DNA of 64,000 bases from Lachnospiraceae bacterium (GCA_021770785.1 JAETQH010000016.1:1-64000), one strand, 5' to 3'. Shown: positions 1 through 10,459, numbered from the stretch's first letter. Notes: generated by a model from the sequence alone, not told the origin. Numbers and translations are program-made.

Positions 1-41
1 ATAAAAATAAGAGATGGAATAATATTGAATTGTAAATATGA

Positions 42-65
42 GTTTCGGGAAATATTTCCCGAAAC
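42..65. repeat. perfect 24-bp palindrome upstream of amidase
   Basis: The arm GTTTCGGGAAAT is followed directly by its exact reverse complement, with only four Ts after it. It could be the terminator of a gene left of the window or an operator. The short tract AACTTTTGACAAAAA also occurs twice just downstream (near 63 and 85), so this junction looks rearranged. Confidence 0.7.
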
Positions 66-89
66 TTTTGACAAAAAAAATAAGAACTT

Positions 90-740
90 TTGACAAAAAT
101 TTTGAGCGGCTACAGAAAATTGGTGGTGATTGATGCGGGGCATCAGGGAAAGGGAAACAGTGAAAAGGAGCCGGTAGGACCGGGAGCGTCGGAGATGAAG
201 GCGAAGGTGGCCTCCGGAACTTCCGGTGTGGCGAGCGGGCTGGCGGAGTATGAGCTGACGTTACAGGTTTCTTTAAAATTGGAGCAGGAATTGTTAAATC
301 GTGGTTATCGGGTGATTATGGTGCGTACCACGAATGATGTAAATATCAGCAATGCAGAGAGAGCGGCTCTTGCTAATAATAACAATGCGGACGCTTTTTT
401 ACGTATTCACGCTAACGGCAGTACGGACAGTGCGGTAAATGGGGCGATGACTATTTGTCCGACGGCGGCAAATCCTTATTGTTCTAATATTTACAGCAGT
501 TCGAGAAAATTGTCAGAGAATGTGCTGGACAGTCTTTGTGCGGCGACAGGGGCGAAAAAAGAAAGGGTCTGGGAGACGGATACTATGAGTGGTATTAACT
601 GGTGTCAGGTTCCCGTTACGATTGTGGAAATGGGTTATATGTCTAATGCCAATGAGGATTTGCTGATGGCGACGGAGGATTATCAGAATAAGATTGTGAC
701 AGGGATTGCCAACGGAGTGGATGCTTATTTCGGGGAATAA
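90..740 (+). CDS. N-acetylmuramoyl-L-alanine amidase (Amidase_3), no signal peptide
   Basis: This is a zinc amidase of the Amidase_3 family, which cuts the bond between N-acetylmuramic acid and L-alanine in peptidoglycan. The whole catalytic domain is present: DAGHQG near residue 15 (zinc His), YEL near 55 (zinc Glu), RIHAN near 106 (zinc His) and VEMGYMSN near 180 (catalytic Glu). The frame opens right after a stop at 81-83. The first usable codon is TTG at 90, with no ribosome site, and the domain begins only about ten residues later. Related clostridial proteins normally carry a signal or membrane segment in front, so this copy is either a 5'-truncated gene or an intracellular form. Domain assignment is firm; start and functionality are uncertain. 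Confidence 0.75.
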   Translation: MTKILSGYRKLVVIDAGHQGKGNSEKEPVGPGASEMKAKVASGTSGVASGLAEYELTLQVSLKLEQELLNRGYRVIMVRTTNDVNISNAERAALANNNNADAFLRIHANGSTDSAVNGAMTICPTAANPYCSNIYSSSRKLSENVLDSLCAATGAKKERVWETDTMSGINWCQVPVTIVEMGYMSNANEDLLMATEDYQNKIVTGIANGVDAYFGE

Positions 741-830
741 TAAATGTGGATGATTTTCCTTTGGCTCACGTGTGGAACAGAAAAAAATAACAGGCGCAGG
801 AATAGCTTAATTTCTAAGAAAATCATCATG

Positions 831-874
831 TGAAAAGGCGGAATTTCTCAGGGAAGAGAAATTCCGCCTTTTCA
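831..874. terminator. bidirectional intrinsic terminator between amidase and pyrG
   Basis: An 18-bp perfect stem (831-848 with 857-874) encloses an 8-nt loop. The stem ends are A-rich on one side and T-rich on the other, so it can serve the convergent pyrG and amidase transcripts. A longer-range 10-bp inverted repeat (749-758 with 818-827) lies just inside it. Confidence 0.8.
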
Positions 875-879
875 CAAAC

Positions 880-2487
880 TTATTTCGAACTGTTTTTTAA
901 CGCAGCTTCCACAAATCCTTTAAACAGCGGGTGCGGTCTGTTCGGTCTGGATTTTAATTCCGGGTGTGCCTGAGTGGCAAGGAACCACGGGTGCCCCGGG
1001 ATTTCAATCATTTCCACAATTCTTCCGTCCGGGGAAGTGCCACAGAGCTTCATGCCGTTTTCTGTCAGGGCAGCACGGAAATCGTTGTTTACCTCGTACC
1101 GGTGACGGTGTCTCTCCTGAATTTCCTCAGCGGCGTAAAGCTCATAAGCCTTGGAGGTTTTGTCCAATACACAGGGATAAGAACCTAATCTTAAAGTACC
1201 GCCAATATCTTCCACCCCATTTTGATCCGGCATTAAAGCGATGACCGGATGGGTGGTGCCTGGGTCAAGTTCCACGCTGTGGGCGTCGTTGAAGCCGCAG
1301 ACATGTCTTGCGAATTCAATGATGGCAACCTGCATACCAAGGCAGAGCCCCAGATAAGGCACGTTGTGCTCACGGGCATATTTTGCTGCGGTAATCATGC
1401 CTTCCACGCCGCGGGAACCGAAACCGCCGGGAACGATGATACCTGCCATATCACCTAAGATTTCCTCCACATTGTCCTCGTTTAAATCCTCGGAATCAAT
1501 CCAGTGAAGGTCCACGGTGGCGCGCTCTGCAATACCGCCGTGCTTTAAGGCTTCCACCACGGAAATATAGGCGTCATGCAGTGCAATATATTTTCCGACT
1601 AAGGCAATTTTTACCTCTTTGTTTGGATGGCGCAGAGCATCTACCATTGCTTCCCAGTCTTTTAAATCCGGTTCGGGGCATTCTAAATGTAAAGCCTTGC
1701 AGGCAACCTTGGCAAGATTTTCCTTTTCCATTGCCAGCGGCGCTTCGTATAAATATTCCACATCGAGGTTCTGCAAGACGTTGCCGTTTGGAACGTTACA
1801 GAATAAGGCAATCTTGTCTTTTAAGTTCTGCTCAAGGGGGTGCTCCGAACGGCAGACAATGATATCCGGCTGAATGCCCATTCCCTGAAGCTCTTTTACA
1901 CTTGCCTGAGTGGGTTTGGTCTTTAACTCGCCGGAGGCCTTAATGTACGGAATTAAGGTAACATGAATGAGAATGGCGTTTTCCCGTCCTACTTCATGCT
2001 GGAACTGCCGGATTGCCTCTAAAAAGGGCTGGCTTTCAATATCTCCCACGGTGCCGCCCACCTCAATGATGGCAATATGAGTCTCGTCCGAGGTAAAGTT
2101 ACGGTAGAAACGGCTCTTGATTTCGTTGGTAATATGAGGAATTACCTGAACCGTACCTCCGCCGAAATCGCCCCGGCGCTCCTTTTGAAGAACAGACCAG
2201 TAAACCTTTCCGGTGGTTACGTTGGATTGTTTTGTCAGGCTTTCATCAATAAAACGTTCATAATGTCCTAAGTCTAAATCAGTTTCTGCACCGTCATCTG
2301 TTACGAAAACTTCACCATGCTGGATGGGGTTCATGGTTCCGGGATCGATATTGATGTAAGGGTCGAATTTCTGCATGGTCACTTTGTAGCCACGGGCCTT
2401 TAAAAGCCTCCCGAGGGAAGCAGCCGTGATACCTTTTCCAAGACCGGAAACAACACCGCCGGTGACAAAGACGTATTTTACAGGCAT
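880..2487 (-). CDS. pyrG: CTP synthase
   Basis: CTP synthase makes CTP from UTP, ATP and glutamine, the last step of pyrimidine nucleotide synthesis. The 535-residue length is normal. The N-terminal amidoligase half starts with the family signature [17 protein letters not shown] and has the [11 protein letters not shown] and [10 protein letters not shown] blocks. The C-terminal class I glutaminase half carries GLCLGMQ with the nucleophile Cys near 380 and the His/Glu pair in AHPELKSRP. The start is set by AGGAGG eight bases before ATG. It is monocistronic and divergent from ftsH. I did not find a Bacillus-type GGGC initially transcribed segment with a matching attenuator in the leader. Confidence 0.97.
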   Translation of the reverse strand: MPVKYVFVTGGVVSGLGKGITAASLGRLLKARGYKVTMQKFDPYINIDPGTMNPIQHGEVFVTDDGAETDLDLGHYERFIDESLTKQSNVTTGKVYWSVLQKERRGDFGGGTVQVIPHITNEIKSRFYRNFTSDETHIAIIEVGGTVGDIESQPFLEAIRQFQHEVGRENAILIHVTLIPYIKASGELKTKPTQASVKELQGMGIQPDIIVCRSEHPLEQNLKDKIALFCNVPNGNVLQNLDVEYLYEAPLAMEKENLAKVACKALHLECPEPDLKDWEAMVDALRHPNKEVKIALVGKYIALHDAYISVVEALKHGGIAERATVDLHWIDSEDLNEDNVEEILGDMAGIIVPGGFGSRGVEGMITAAKYAREHNVPYLGLCLGMQVAIIEFARHVCGFNDAHSVELDPGTTHPVIALMPDQNGVEDIGGTLRLGSYPCVLDKTSKAYELYAAEEIQERHRHRYEVNNDFRAALTENGMKLCGTSPDGRIVEMIEIPGHPWFLATQAHPELKSRPNRPHPLFKGFVEAALKNSSK

Positions 2488-2789
2488 AGGGTTATCCTCC
2501 TCAATGATATTTATAAAAAATGTAAATTAAAAACCAAAATGTGCTGTCATACAACACGCTATAACCAATATAGTATACAACTAAGTCTCACTAAAATCCA
2601 GCAAAATATAAAAAAGATAGGATGAAATTTATAAAAACTTTAGAAATAACAAGAAAAGTTCATGAACTGCGTATTGCTTTTAAACTGTCTTTTCAATATA
2701 ATAAAGTAGAAATTCGTAAGATTAGGTACAGTAAGAAAATAAAATCCGGCTGCGGCTTGGGCTGTAACTGTGGAAAGGATAAAGACTTT
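2488..2789. other. divergent intergenic region pyrG/ftsH
   Basis: This AT-rich 302-bp spacer must hold the promoters of both genes. I see TATACT-like and TATAGT-like hexamers near 2570-2577 but no convincing -35 at proper distance on either strand. The ftsH frame stays open upstream to an ATG at 2622. That 56-residue extension is basic, lacks a spaced ribosome site and does not resemble FtsH, so I treat it as untranslated. Confidence 0.5.
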
Positions 2790-4907
2790 ATGGACAATCA
2801 GGGACCGAATAATTATAGTAATGGAAATAACAATTATAACAATAACGGAAACGGCGGCGGAAATGGAAACGGCGGAAATGGAGGCGGCAGCGGCGGCAAG
2901 GACAACCGCAACGGACAGCTTATCATGGCATTTATTCTGGTTTCCCTCGTGGTTTTGTTTATTATGAGCATGGTGACAAACCAGTTTAACCAGATGAGTA
3001 CCCAGGAAATTTCCTACACGGAGTTTCTTGCCAAGGTAGAGGCGGGAGAAGTAGAATCCGTAGAGATTGGATCTTATGAGATTAACATTACCCCGGTTAC
3101 TAAAAACGAGAATGTGAACAGAGCTTATCAGATTACGTATTACTGCGGCAGAGTCGCCGACGAGGATTTGCTCCCTCTGTTAAAGGAAAAGGGCGTGGAG
3201 ATTTACGGTGTGATACCGGACAATACCTCCACCTGGATTTACAGCATTTTAAGCTATCTGATACCGCTGGCGCTTATCTGGATCTTGCTGGGCTTTCTCA
3301 TGCGCCGTATGGGCGGGGGAGCCATGGGTGTGGGAAAAAGCACCGCAAAGGTTTATGTGGAAAAACAGACCGGAGTTACCTTCAAGGACGTGGCAGGACA
3401 GGACGAAGCGAAGGAATCCTTGCAGGAGGTGGTGGACTTTTTACACAATCCGGGGCGTTATAAGGAAATCGGTGCGAAACTGCCGAAGGGAGCCCTTTTG
3501 GTGGGACCTCCGGGAACCGGTAAAACTCTTCTGGCAAAAGCAGTGGCAGGGGAGGCAAAGGTGCCGTTTTTCTCCTTGGCAGGCTCTGATTTTGTGGAAA
3601 TGTTCGTGGGCGTAGGTGCTTCCCGTGTCCGTGATCTATTCAAAGAGGCGCAGAAACAGGCACCCTGTATCATTTTTATTGACGAGATTGACGCCATCGG
3701 CAAGAGCCGTGACAGCCGTTACGGCGGAAATGATGAGCGGGAACAGACCTTAAACCAGCTCCTTGCGGAAATGGACGGTTTCGATACTTCCAAGGGACTT
3801 TTGATTTTAGCAGCCACCAACCGTCCGGAGGTCTTAGACAAGGCACTGCTTCGTCCGGGACGTTTTGACAGGAGAATTATCGTGGATAAACCGGATTTAA
3901 AGGGCAGGCTTGAGACGTTAAAGGTTCACTCCAAGGACGTTATGATGGATCAGACCGTGGACTTAGATGCCCTGGCGTTAGCGACAGCGGGGCTGGTGGG
4001 GTCCGACCTTGCCAATATGATTAATGAGGCGGCAATCAATGCCGTGAAGAACGGCAGACGTTTTGTGAACCAGTCCGATTTGTTTGACGCCTTTGAGCTG
4101 GTTGCTGTGGGCGGCAAGGAAAAGAAAGATCGTATCATGAGCGACAAGGAAAGAAAGATTGTGGCTTATCACGAGGTGGGTCATGCTATGGTGACAGCGC
4201 TTCAGAAAAATACCGAACCGGTGCAGAAGATTACGATTGTCCCCCGTACCATGGGGGCTTTGGGATATACCCTGCAGACCCCGGAGGAGGAGAAGTTCTT
4301 ACAGACCAAAGAGGAGCTTTATGCGAAGATTACCACCTATATGGCAGGACGTGCGGCGGAAATGCTGGTATTTCACTCTGCCACCAGCGGTGCGGCGAAT
4401 GATATCGAGCATGCCACCGCCATCGCCAGAGCCATGGTGACACAGTATGGTATGTCTGATAAATTCGGCATGATGTGCCTTGCCACAGTGGAAAACCAGT
4501 ACTTAGACAACCGTGCTGGACTGATTTGTGGTGAAGATACGGCGGCAATGATTGATGAAGAGGTACTTTCCATTATTAACAAATGCTATGATGATGCCAT
4601 GAATCTTTTAATTGAGAACAGGGAAGTATTAGATAAGATTTCCGATTACCTCTATGAGCATGAGACCATTACCGGAAAAGAATTTATGAAGATTTTCCGT
4701 GAATTAAAGGGCATTCCTGAGCCGGAGGAGGAGAAGGAGAAAAAGACCTTCTTTGAGCAGGCGCAGGAGGCAAAGACTGAATTGAGAAAAGACCCTCCGC
4801 TTAAGAATGCAGGAGATGTGACGGAGGATATGTTCGAGGAAGAAGCGCCAAAAGGAAATTTTATCGACCAGACAATAGATGATAATACAGGTCATAATGG
4901 TGAATAA
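2790..4907 (+). CDS. ftsH: ATP-dependent zinc metalloprotease FtsH
   Basis: FtsH is a membrane-anchored AAA+ protease that removes unassembled membrane proteins and short-lived regulators. In order: an Asn/Gly-rich low-complexity N-terminus (to about residue 45), a first membrane helix, a short extracellular domain, a second membrane helix, the AAA module (GPPGTGKT Walker A, FIDEID Walker B, second region of homology ending RPGRFDR) and the protease motif HEVGH. The acidic C-tail is family-typical. I chose ATG 2790 (MDNQGPN) because GGAAAGG precedes it and other clostridial FtsH proteins begin similarly; the frame extends back to 2622. The stop overlaps the uvrC start by one base (TAATG), implying translational coupling. 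Confidence 0.95.
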   Translation: MDNQGPNNYSNGNNNYNNNGNGGGNGNGGNGGGSGGKDNRNGQLIMAFILVSLVVLFIMSMVTNQFNQMSTQEISYTEFLAKVEAGEVESVEIGSYEINITPVTKNENVNRAYQITYYCGRVADEDLLPLLKEKGVEIYGVIPDNTSTWIYSILSYLIPLALIWILLGFLMRRMGGGAMGVGKSTAKVYVEKQTGVTFKDVAGQDEAKESLQEVVDFLHNPGRYKEIGAKLPKGALLVGPPGTGKTLLAKAVAGEAKVPFFSLAGSDFVEMFVGVGASRVRDLFKEAQKQAPCIIFIDEIDAIGKSRDSRYGGNDEREQTLNQLLAEMDGFDTSKGLLILAATNRPEVLDKALLRPGRFDRRIIVDKPDLKGRLETLKVHSKDVMMDQTVDLDALALATAGLVGSDLANMINEAAINAVKNGRRFVNQSDLFDAFELVAVGGKEKKDRIMSDKERKIVAYHEVGHAMVTALQKNTEPVQKITIVPRTMGALGYTLQTPEEEKFLQTKEELYAKITTYMAGRAAEMLVFHSATSGAANDIEHATAIARAMVTQYGMSDKFGMMCLATVENQYLDNRAGLICGEDTAAMIDEEVLSIINKCYDDAMNLLIENREVLDKISDYLYEHETITGKEFMKIFRELKGIPEPEEEKEKKTFFEQAQEAKTELRKDPPLKNAGDVTEDMFEEEAPKGNFIDQTIDDNTGHNGE

Positions 4908-6781
4908 TGTTTAATATTGAAGAAGAATTAAAAAAACTCCCGGATACGCCGGGAGTTTATATTATGCACGACGCACGTGATGCCATTATTTATATCGGAA
5001 AGGCAGTGAGCCTTAGAAAACGGGTACACCAGTATTTTCAGGCGAGCCATAATGAGGGGATAAAAAAAGCCCGGATGGTGAAGCAGATTGCCCGCTTTGA
5101 GTATATCATTACCGATTCAGAGTTGGAGGCTCTGGTGTTAGAGTGCAATTTAATCAAAGAGCACAGACCAAAATACAATACCATGCTGCGGGACGATAAG
5201 ACCTATCCCTATATCCGGGTGACGGTGGGAGAGGATTTCCCGAGGGTTCTCTTTTCCCGTCAGCAGAAGAAGGACAAGTCCAGATATTTCGGTCCCTATA
5301 CCAGCGCCGGGGCGGTGAAGGATACCATAGAGCTGATAAATAAGCTATACCAGCTCCGTACCTGTAACCGCAGTCTGCCGAAGGACACAGGAAAGGACCG
5401 TCCCTGCTTAAATTACCATATCCATCAGTGTATGGCACCCTGCCAGGGGTATATCACAAAGGAGGAATACCGCAAGCGGGTGGATGCGGCGGTGGAATTT
5501 CTAAACGGTAATTATGCCCCCATGATGAAATCCTTAGAGGAAAAAATGCAGGAGGCATCGGAACGGTTAGAATTTGAAAAAGCCATTGAGTATCGGGAAT
5601 TGTTAGGCAGTGTGAAGCAGATTGCCCAGAAACAGAAAATCACCCACACCGACGGGGAGGATAAGGATATCGTGGCATTAGCGGCGGACGACAGGGACGC
5701 CGTGGTACAGGTCTTTTTTATCCGGGACGGCAAACTTATCGGCAGGGACCATTTTTACGTGAAAATCGGAAACGAGGATTCCAAGGGGCAGATTTTAAAC
5801 ACCTTTTTGAAACAGTTTTATTCCGGGACGCCTTTTATTCCAAAGGAAATCATGTTACAGCAGGACATTGAAGAACGGGAGGTGTTAGCGGAGTGGCTTA
5901 GTGAAAAGCGGGGCGGAAAGGTATATATCCGGGTGCCTCAAAAGGGCATGAAGGAGAAACTGGTGGAGCTGGCAAAGAAAAATGCCCAGCTGGTGCTGTC
6001 TCAGGACCGGGAGAAAATGAAGCGGGAAGAGGGACGCACCATCGGAGCCTTAAAGGAAATCGAAAAGCTCTTAGGATTAGAGGGCTTAAACAGGGTGGAG
6101 GCATTTGATATTTCCAACATCAACGGCTTTGAGACGGTAGGCTCCATGATTGTCTATGAAAAGGGAAAGCCGAAACGCAGCGATTACCGCAAATTTAAGC
6201 TGCGCAGCGTCACCGGGCCTGACGATTATGCCTCTATGTACGAGGTGCTCACCCGGAGGTTTACCCACGGCATGAAGGAGCAGGAGGAACTGGAGGATAA
6301 GGAGCTTTCTAAAGAGTATGGCAGTTTTACCCGTTTTCCGGATTTGATTATGATGGATGGCGGCAGGGGGCAGGTGAACATTGCCTTAAAGGTGTTAGAA
6401 GAGTTAAAGTTAAATATCCCGGTGTCCGGCATGGTAAAGGATGATAATCACAGGACAAGAGGGTTATATTATAATAATGTAGAAATCCCCATTGACCGCA
6501 GCAGCGAAGGATTTAAGCTGATTACCCGAATCCAGGACGAAGCCCATCGTTTCGCTATTGAGTACCACCGCTCTTTAAGGAGTAAGGAACAGGTGCATTC
6601 GGTGTTAGACGATATCCCGGGGATTGGACCGGCGAGAAGAAAAGCCCTGATGCGCCGTTTCCAGTCGTTAGACGCCATAAAAGAAGCTTCTCTGGAAGAG
6701 TTAGCGGGAACGGAGTCCATGAATGAGCAGTCCGCCCAGGCGGTGTATGAATTTTTCCATAAGCAGGCGGGGCAGGTGTAG
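4907..6781 (+). CDS. uvrC: excinuclease ABC subunit C
   Basis: UvrC makes both incisions in nucleotide excision repair after UvrAB has marked a lesion. The protein of 624 residues has the full set of modules: an N-terminal GIY-YIG nuclease (TPGVYIM ... IYIGKA, residues 13-40), the UVR coiled-coil motif that binds UvrB (around 205-240), the RNase H-like 5' nuclease ([20 protein letters not shown], then MMDGGRGQ) and C-terminal helix-hairpin-helix motifs ([17 protein letters not shown]). It shares one base with ftsH and is probably cotranscribed with it. uvrC next to hprK is an arrangement I also associate with other Lachnospiraceae. Confidence 0.97.
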   Translation: MFNIEEELKKLPDTPGVYIMHDARDAIIYIGKAVSLRKRVHQYFQASHNEGIKKARMVKQIARFEYIITDSELEALVLECNLIKEHRPKYNTMLRDDKTYPYIRVTVGEDFPRVLFSRQQKKDKSRYFGPYTSAGAVKDTIELINKLYQLRTCNRSLPKDTGKDRPCLNYHIHQCMAPCQGYITKEEYRKRVDAAVEFLNGNYAPMMKSLEEKMQEASERLEFEKAIEYRELLGSVKQIAQKQKITHTDGEDKDIVALAADDRDAVVQVFFIRDGKLIGRDHFYVKIGNEDSKGQILNTFLKQFYSGTPFIPKEIMLQQDIEEREVLAEWLSEKRGGKVYIRVPQKGMKEKLVELAKKNAQLVLSQDREKMKREEGRTIGALKEIEKLLGLEGLNRVEAFDISNINGFETVGSMIVYEKGKPKRSDYRKFKLRSVTGPDDYASMYEVLTRRFTHGMKEQEELEDKELSKEYGSFTRFPDLIMMDGGRGQVNIALKVLEELKLNIPVSGMVKDDNHRTRGLYYNNVEIPIDRSSEGFKLITRIQDEAHRFAIEYHRSLRSKEQVHSVLDDIPGIGPARRKALMRRFQSLDAIKEASLEELAGTESMNEQSAQAVYEFFHKQAGQV

Positions 6782-6923
6782 CGGCATGCCGGTATCAATG
6801 TGCCGGTACACCAGTTGAAGAATAGGCATGTTTGTGCTATATTAAAACTAGCATAGGACAGCAGTATGCTGGCGCATTGATATCGGGCAAAATACTTTGT
6901 GCCTGTATCAATCTGTGCCGGTA
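6782..6923. repeat. repeat-flanked region between uvrC and hprK
   Basis: GTATCAATGTGCCGGTA at 6792-6808 recurs as GTATCAATCTGTGCCGGTA at 6905-6923, differing by a 2-base insertion. The inverted form ATTGATA lies between them and pairs with the second copy (hairpin 6876-6912, ATTGATA/TATCAAT plus GGGCA/UGCCU). A 10-bp palindrome CGGCATGCCG sits at 6782-6791. Confidence 0.6.
6815..6843 (+). promoter_or_regulatory. sigma-A promoter of hprK operon
   Basis: TTGAAG (6815-6820), a 17-bp spacer and TATATT (6838-6843) predict initiation near 6850. This leaves a leader of about 120 nt that contains the 6876-6912 hairpin. Confidence 0.75.
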
Positions 6924-6972
6924 TGCCGGGAGACTTGACTGGGAAAACAAAACAAGAAGAGGAGACTAAGGT

Positions 6973-7911
6973 ATGAGTGGAGTTAGTGTATCAAAGGTAG
7001 CGCAGCTGATGGATTTGTACAATTTTCTGCCGGATTTGGAGTTGAAAGGCCACCGGATTATGGTGAGTGATGTCAACCGTCCGGCATTGCAGCTGAGCGG
7101 ATATTTTAAGCATTTCGAGCAGTCCCGTGTGCAGATCATCGGTACGGTAGAATATACCTATTTACAGCAGTTAGACAGTGAAAAGAGGGAGGAAATTTAC
7201 CGGGAATTTATGAATTATGATATTCCCGCTGTGATTTTCTGCCGTGATTTGCAGCCGGACGAAACATTTTTAGACATTGCTATGGAAAAACAGCTTCCGG
7301 TATTCGGCAGCAAAAGAGGCACTTCCGAATTTATGGCAGAGCTGATTTACTGTCTGAGTGAGCAGTTAGCACCCTGTATTACGATACACGGTGTGTTGGT
7401 GGATGTTTACGGTGAGGGGCTTCTGATTATGGGAGAAAGTGGTATCGGCAAGAGTGAGGCTGCTCTGGAGCTGGTACGCCGCGGACATCGTCTGGTTACA
7501 GATGATGTGGTTGAAATTCGTAAAATTAACGAACATATGCTGGTGGGGACATCACCGGATATTACCCGTTACTTTATCGAGCTTCGCGGCATCGGCATCA
7601 TCGATGTCAAGACCCTGTTCGGTGTAGAGTGTGTCAAGGAAAAACAGCAGATTGACCTGGTCATTAAACTGGAGGACTGGAAGAAGGACAACGAGTATGA
7701 CCGTCTTGGCTTAGAGGAAGAATACACCGAGTTTCTTGGAAACAAAGTGGTCTGTCATTCCCTGCCTATCCGTCCCGGCAGAAACTTAGCCGTTATCTGT
7801 GAGGCGGCAGCAGTCAACCACAGACAGAAAAAGATGGGCTACAACGCAGCACAGGAATTATACCGTCGTGTCCAGGAAAATCTCACCAAAAAATCAGAAG
7901 ATGACGAATAG
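6973..7911 (+). CDS. hprK: HPr kinase/phosphorylase
   Basis: HprK phosphorylates and dephosphorylates Ser46 of HPr and Crh and so sets carbon catabolite repression in Firmicutes. The protein of 312 residues has the normal length. The C-terminal kinase domain shows the P-loop GESGIGKS near residue 154, the catalytic segment HRLVTDDVVEI near 173 and the family signature IELRGIGIIDVKTLFG near 203. AGAGGAG precedes the ATG. Its substrate-type protein, a Crh-like HPr, is encoded 4 kb downstream in the same direction. It is followed within three bases by a large nested palindrome. Confidence 0.96.
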   Translation: MSGVSVSKVAQLMDLYNFLPDLELKGHRIMVSDVNRPALQLSGYFKHFEQSRVQIIGTVEYTYLQQLDSEKREEIYREFMNYDIPAVIFCRDLQPDETFLDIAMEKQLPVFGSKRGTSEFMAELIYCLSEQLAPCITIHGVLVDVYGEGLLIMGESGIGKSEAALELVRRGHRLVTDDVVEIRKINEHMLVGTSPDITRYFIELRGIGIIDVKTLFGVECVKEKQQIDLVIKLEDWKKDNEYDRLGLEEEYTEFLGNKVVCHSLPIRPGRNLAVICEAAAVNHRQKKMGYNAAQELYRRVQENLTKKSEDDE

Positions 7912-7913
7912 CA

Positions 7914-8042
7914 ATGAGCAGTGCCAAAGCAGCAAAACAGAATATCGTCGTGCTTGCACGTAAGAAATTCTGTTTTCCTGCTTTGATAGGGCGAATGCCC
8001 GCAGCGAGATGAAGCGAAGCGTAATCGAGCTACACTGCTCAT
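7914..8042 (+). repeat. nested-stem intergenic element A
   Basis: A 10-bp outer stem (7914-7923 with 8033-8042) encloses an inner stem of 18 pairs with one C-C mismatch (7925-7943 with 7967-7985). The inner stem carries a 23-nt apical loop holding the mini-hairpin CGTG-CTTG-CACG at offset 5. A small hairpin GGGC-GAAT-GCCC (7989-8000) and a purine-rich GCGA/AGCG segment follow. There is no open frame and no T-run, so it is not a simple terminator. It shares its architecture with 62874-62992. Confidence 0.85.
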
Positions 8043-8105
8043 CCCGTAATGTTGCAAATCAGAAAAACAGAAAGAATATAACAAAATATGGAGGCATAAA
8101 TAACA

Positions 8106-9509
8106 ATGGAAAGAAAGAACGCATGGGACAAATACCCAGAGGGAAAGAAGAGAGAGGAAGTATTTGCATTTGCTGAGGAATACCGGGGATTTATTTCCAG
8201 ATGCAAGACGGAACGTGAATGTGTGACAGAGTTGGCGGAGAAAGCCCAAAAGGCAGGCTTCGTGGATTTAGAGGAAATAATCGAAAAAGGTACAGCCTTA
8301 AAAGCGGGTGATAAAGTATTTGCCAACAACATGGGGAAAGGGCTTGCTCTGTTTGTCATGGGAAAAAAATCCTTAGAAGAGGGAATGAACATCTTAGGGG
8401 CGCATATTGATTCCCCGAGAATGGATTTAAAACAGGATCCGTTATATGAGGATACGGATTTTGCCATGTTAGACACCCATTATTACGGCGGTATCAAGAA
8501 ATACCAGTGGGTGACGCTGCCTTTAGCGCTCCACGGCGTCATTGCAAAAAAAGACGGCTCCTTAGTACAGGTAAATATCGGGGATAAGCCGGGAGATCCG
8601 GTATTCGGCGTCAGCGATTTGCTGGTTCATTTATCCGGGGAGCAGTTAGACAAAAAAGCAGCCAAGGTGATTGAAGGGGAAAACTTAGACCTTATCATCG
8701 GCAGCATTCCCATGGAGGCAAAGGAAGAGGACAAAGAGTCAGCTAAGGAAAAGGTAAAAGCCAATATCATGAAACTCTTAGAGGCGGAATATGGTATAGA
8801 GGAAGAGGACTTCCTGTCCGCAGAAATCGAGGTGGTTCCTGCCGGGGAGGCAAGGGACTACGGTTTCGACCGCAGTATGATTATGGGGTACGGCCATGAC
8901 GACAGGGTGTGCGCTTATCCTTCCTTTATGGCAATGTTAGAAGTAAAGGAGCCGGAGGTTACCGGCGTATGCCTTTTAGTGGATAAGGAGGAAATCGGAA
9001 GCGTGGGAGCCAGCGGAATGCAGTCCCGTTTCTTTGAGAACACTGTGGCAGAGATTATGAATGCGGCAGGAGACTACTCTGAATTAAAGGTGAGACGTGC
9101 GCTGAAAAACTCCAAGGTGCTGTCCTCAGACGTGTCCGCAGCCTTTGACCCGAATTTCCCGTCTGTTATGACAAAGCGCAATGCCGCATATTTTGGAAGA
9201 GGGCTGGTATTTAATAAATACACAGGCTCCAGAGGAAAAGCAGGCTCCAACGATGCCAATGCAGAATATGTGGGAGCTTTAAGAAATATTATGGATAAGC
9301 ATGAGGTGGCATTCCAGACAGCGGAGCTTGGAAAGGTAGACCAGGGCGGTGGCGGAACCATCGCTTACATTCTGGCAAACTACGGCATGAACGTCATTGA
9401 CAGCGGCGTGGCGGTATTGAATATGCACGCACCCTGGGAGATTATCAGCAAGGTAGACTTGTATGAGGCATTCCGGGGCTATGTGGCATTTTTGGAGGAA
9501 GCTGTTTAA
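8106..9509 (+). CDS. M18 family aminopeptidase
   Basis: This is a cytosolic dinuclear-zinc aminopeptidase of family M18 (aspartyl aminopeptidase type), which trims N-terminal residues from peptides. The metal and catalytic motifs are present in order: GAHIDSPRMD (first zinc His and the base region), LLVDKEEIGSVG (catalytic Glu and zinc Glu), GHDDRVCAYP, the block DVSAAFDPNFP and a final NMHAPWEI with the last zinc His. The 467 residues match the clostridial M18 type. GGAGG precedes the start by a rather long eleven bases. It lies between hprK and murB and could be read from the hprK promoter through element A. Confidence 0.92.
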   Translation: MERKNAWDKYPEGKKREEVFAFAEEYRGFISRCKTERECVTELAEKAQKAGFVDLEEIIEKGTALKAGDKVFANNMGKGLALFVMGKKSLEEGMNILGAHIDSPRMDLKQDPLYEDTDFAMLDTHYYGGIKKYQWVTLPLALHGVIAKKDGSLVQVNIGDKPGDPVFGVSDLLVHLSGEQLDKKAAKVIEGENLDLIIGSIPMEAKEEDKESAKEKVKANIMKLLEAEYGIEEEDFLSAEIEVVPAGEARDYGFDRSMIMGYGHDDRVCAYPSFMAMLEVKEPEVTGVCLLVDKEEIGSVGASGMQSRFFENTVAEIMNAAGDYSELKVRRALKNSKVLSSDVSAAFDPNFPSVMTKRNAAYFGRGLVFNKYTGSRGKAGSNDANAEYVGALRNIMDKHEVAFQTAELGKVDQGGGGTIAYILANYGMNVIDSGVAVLNMHAPWEIISKVDLYEAFRGYVAFLEEAV

Positions 9510-9550
9510 GAAATACAGGCAGAAGCAAAAAAGCAGAATAGAGGGCAGGC

Positions 9551-10459
9551 ATGACAGAAGAGTTTTTAACAGAATTGGAAACAATCATAGAGAAAGATCG
9601 TATTTTCGAAAAAGAACCGATGAAAAAACATACAACCTTTCGTGTGGGCGGGCCTGCTGATGTGCTGATACAGCCGCGGAAAGAGGAATTGCCGGGGGTG
9701 TTAGAGCTCTGCCGCCGGCGGGAGGTTCCTTTCTACGTGATTGGAAACGGAAGCAATCTTCTGGTGGGAGATAAAGGTATCCGGGGCGTTGTACTAGAGA
9801 TGTCTGCCGGGGAAGAGGCGGTCACAGTGAAAGGAAGGGTACTGCGGGCAGCTGCCGGGGTTATGCTGTCGAAAGCGGCAAACGTTGCTGCTGCTGCGGG
9901 GCTTACGGGAATGGAATTTGCAGCGGGAATCCCCGGAACGGTAGGAGGTGCGGTGGTGATGAACGCAGGTGCTTACGGAGGGGAGATGAAGGACATTCTC
10001 GTCTCTGTTACGGTGGTAGATGAGCATGGAACGACAAAAGAAGTGAAAACCGGGGACTTGGAGTTAGGCTATCGCCAGAGCAATGTTTTAAAAAATCACT
10101 GGATTGTGACAGAAGCGGTATTTCAGTTAGCGGAAGGCGAAGAAGCGGCAATCCGTGAAAAAATGAATACATTAGCGGAGCAAAGAAGAGAAAAGCAGCC
10201 GTTGCAATATCCCAGTGCCGGGAGTACCTTTAAGCGCCCGGAGGGGTATTTTGCAGGAAAACTGATTATGGACGCAGGACTGCGGGGCTATCGGGCAGGC
10301 GGTGCCCAGGTTTCCGAAAAGCACTGCGGTTTTGTGATAAACAGCGGGGAAGCCACAGCCTCAGATATCCGCAGGCTGATGGAGGAAGTCATTGCGGAGG
10401 TGGAACGGCAGTTTGGCGTCACTTTAGAGCCGGAAGTAAAAATGTTGGGGGAATTTTAA
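9551..10459 (+). CDS. murB: UDP-N-acetylenolpyruvoylglucosamine reductase
   Basis: MurB is the FAD- and NADPH-dependent reductase that turns enolpyruvyl-UDP-GlcNAc into UDP-N-acetylmuramate for peptidoglycan. The sequence shows the FAD-binding opening HTTFRVGGPAD, GNGSNLLVGD, the GIPGTVGGAVVMNAGAYGGE segment, YRQSNVL and the catalytic-serine motif SAGSTFKRP near residue 225. The end EPEVKMLGEF is typical. The 302 residues fit the type II (Gram-positive) enzyme. It lies 41 bases after the aminopeptidase and 15 bases before rapZ. Confidence 0.97.
   Translation: MTEEFLTELETIIEKDRIFEKEPMKKHTTFRVGGPADVLIQPRKEELPGVLELCRRREVPFYVIGNGSNLLVGDKGIRGVVLEMSAGEEAVTVKGRVLRAAAGVMLSKAANVAAAAGLTGMEFAAGIPGTVGGAVVMNAGAYGGEMKDILVSVTVVDEHGTTKEVKTGDLELGYRQSNVLKNHWIVTEAVFQLAEGEEAAIREKMNTLAEQRREKQPLQYPSAGSTFKRPEGYFAGKLIMDAGLRGYRAGGAQVSEKHCGFVINSGEATASDIRRLMEEVIAEVERQFGVTLEPEVKMLGEF

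Noticed and set aside
2622-2789. 56-residue N-terminal extension of FtsH
   Set aside because: It is basic, has no properly spaced ribosome site and is unlike FtsH N-termini; ATG 2790 is better.
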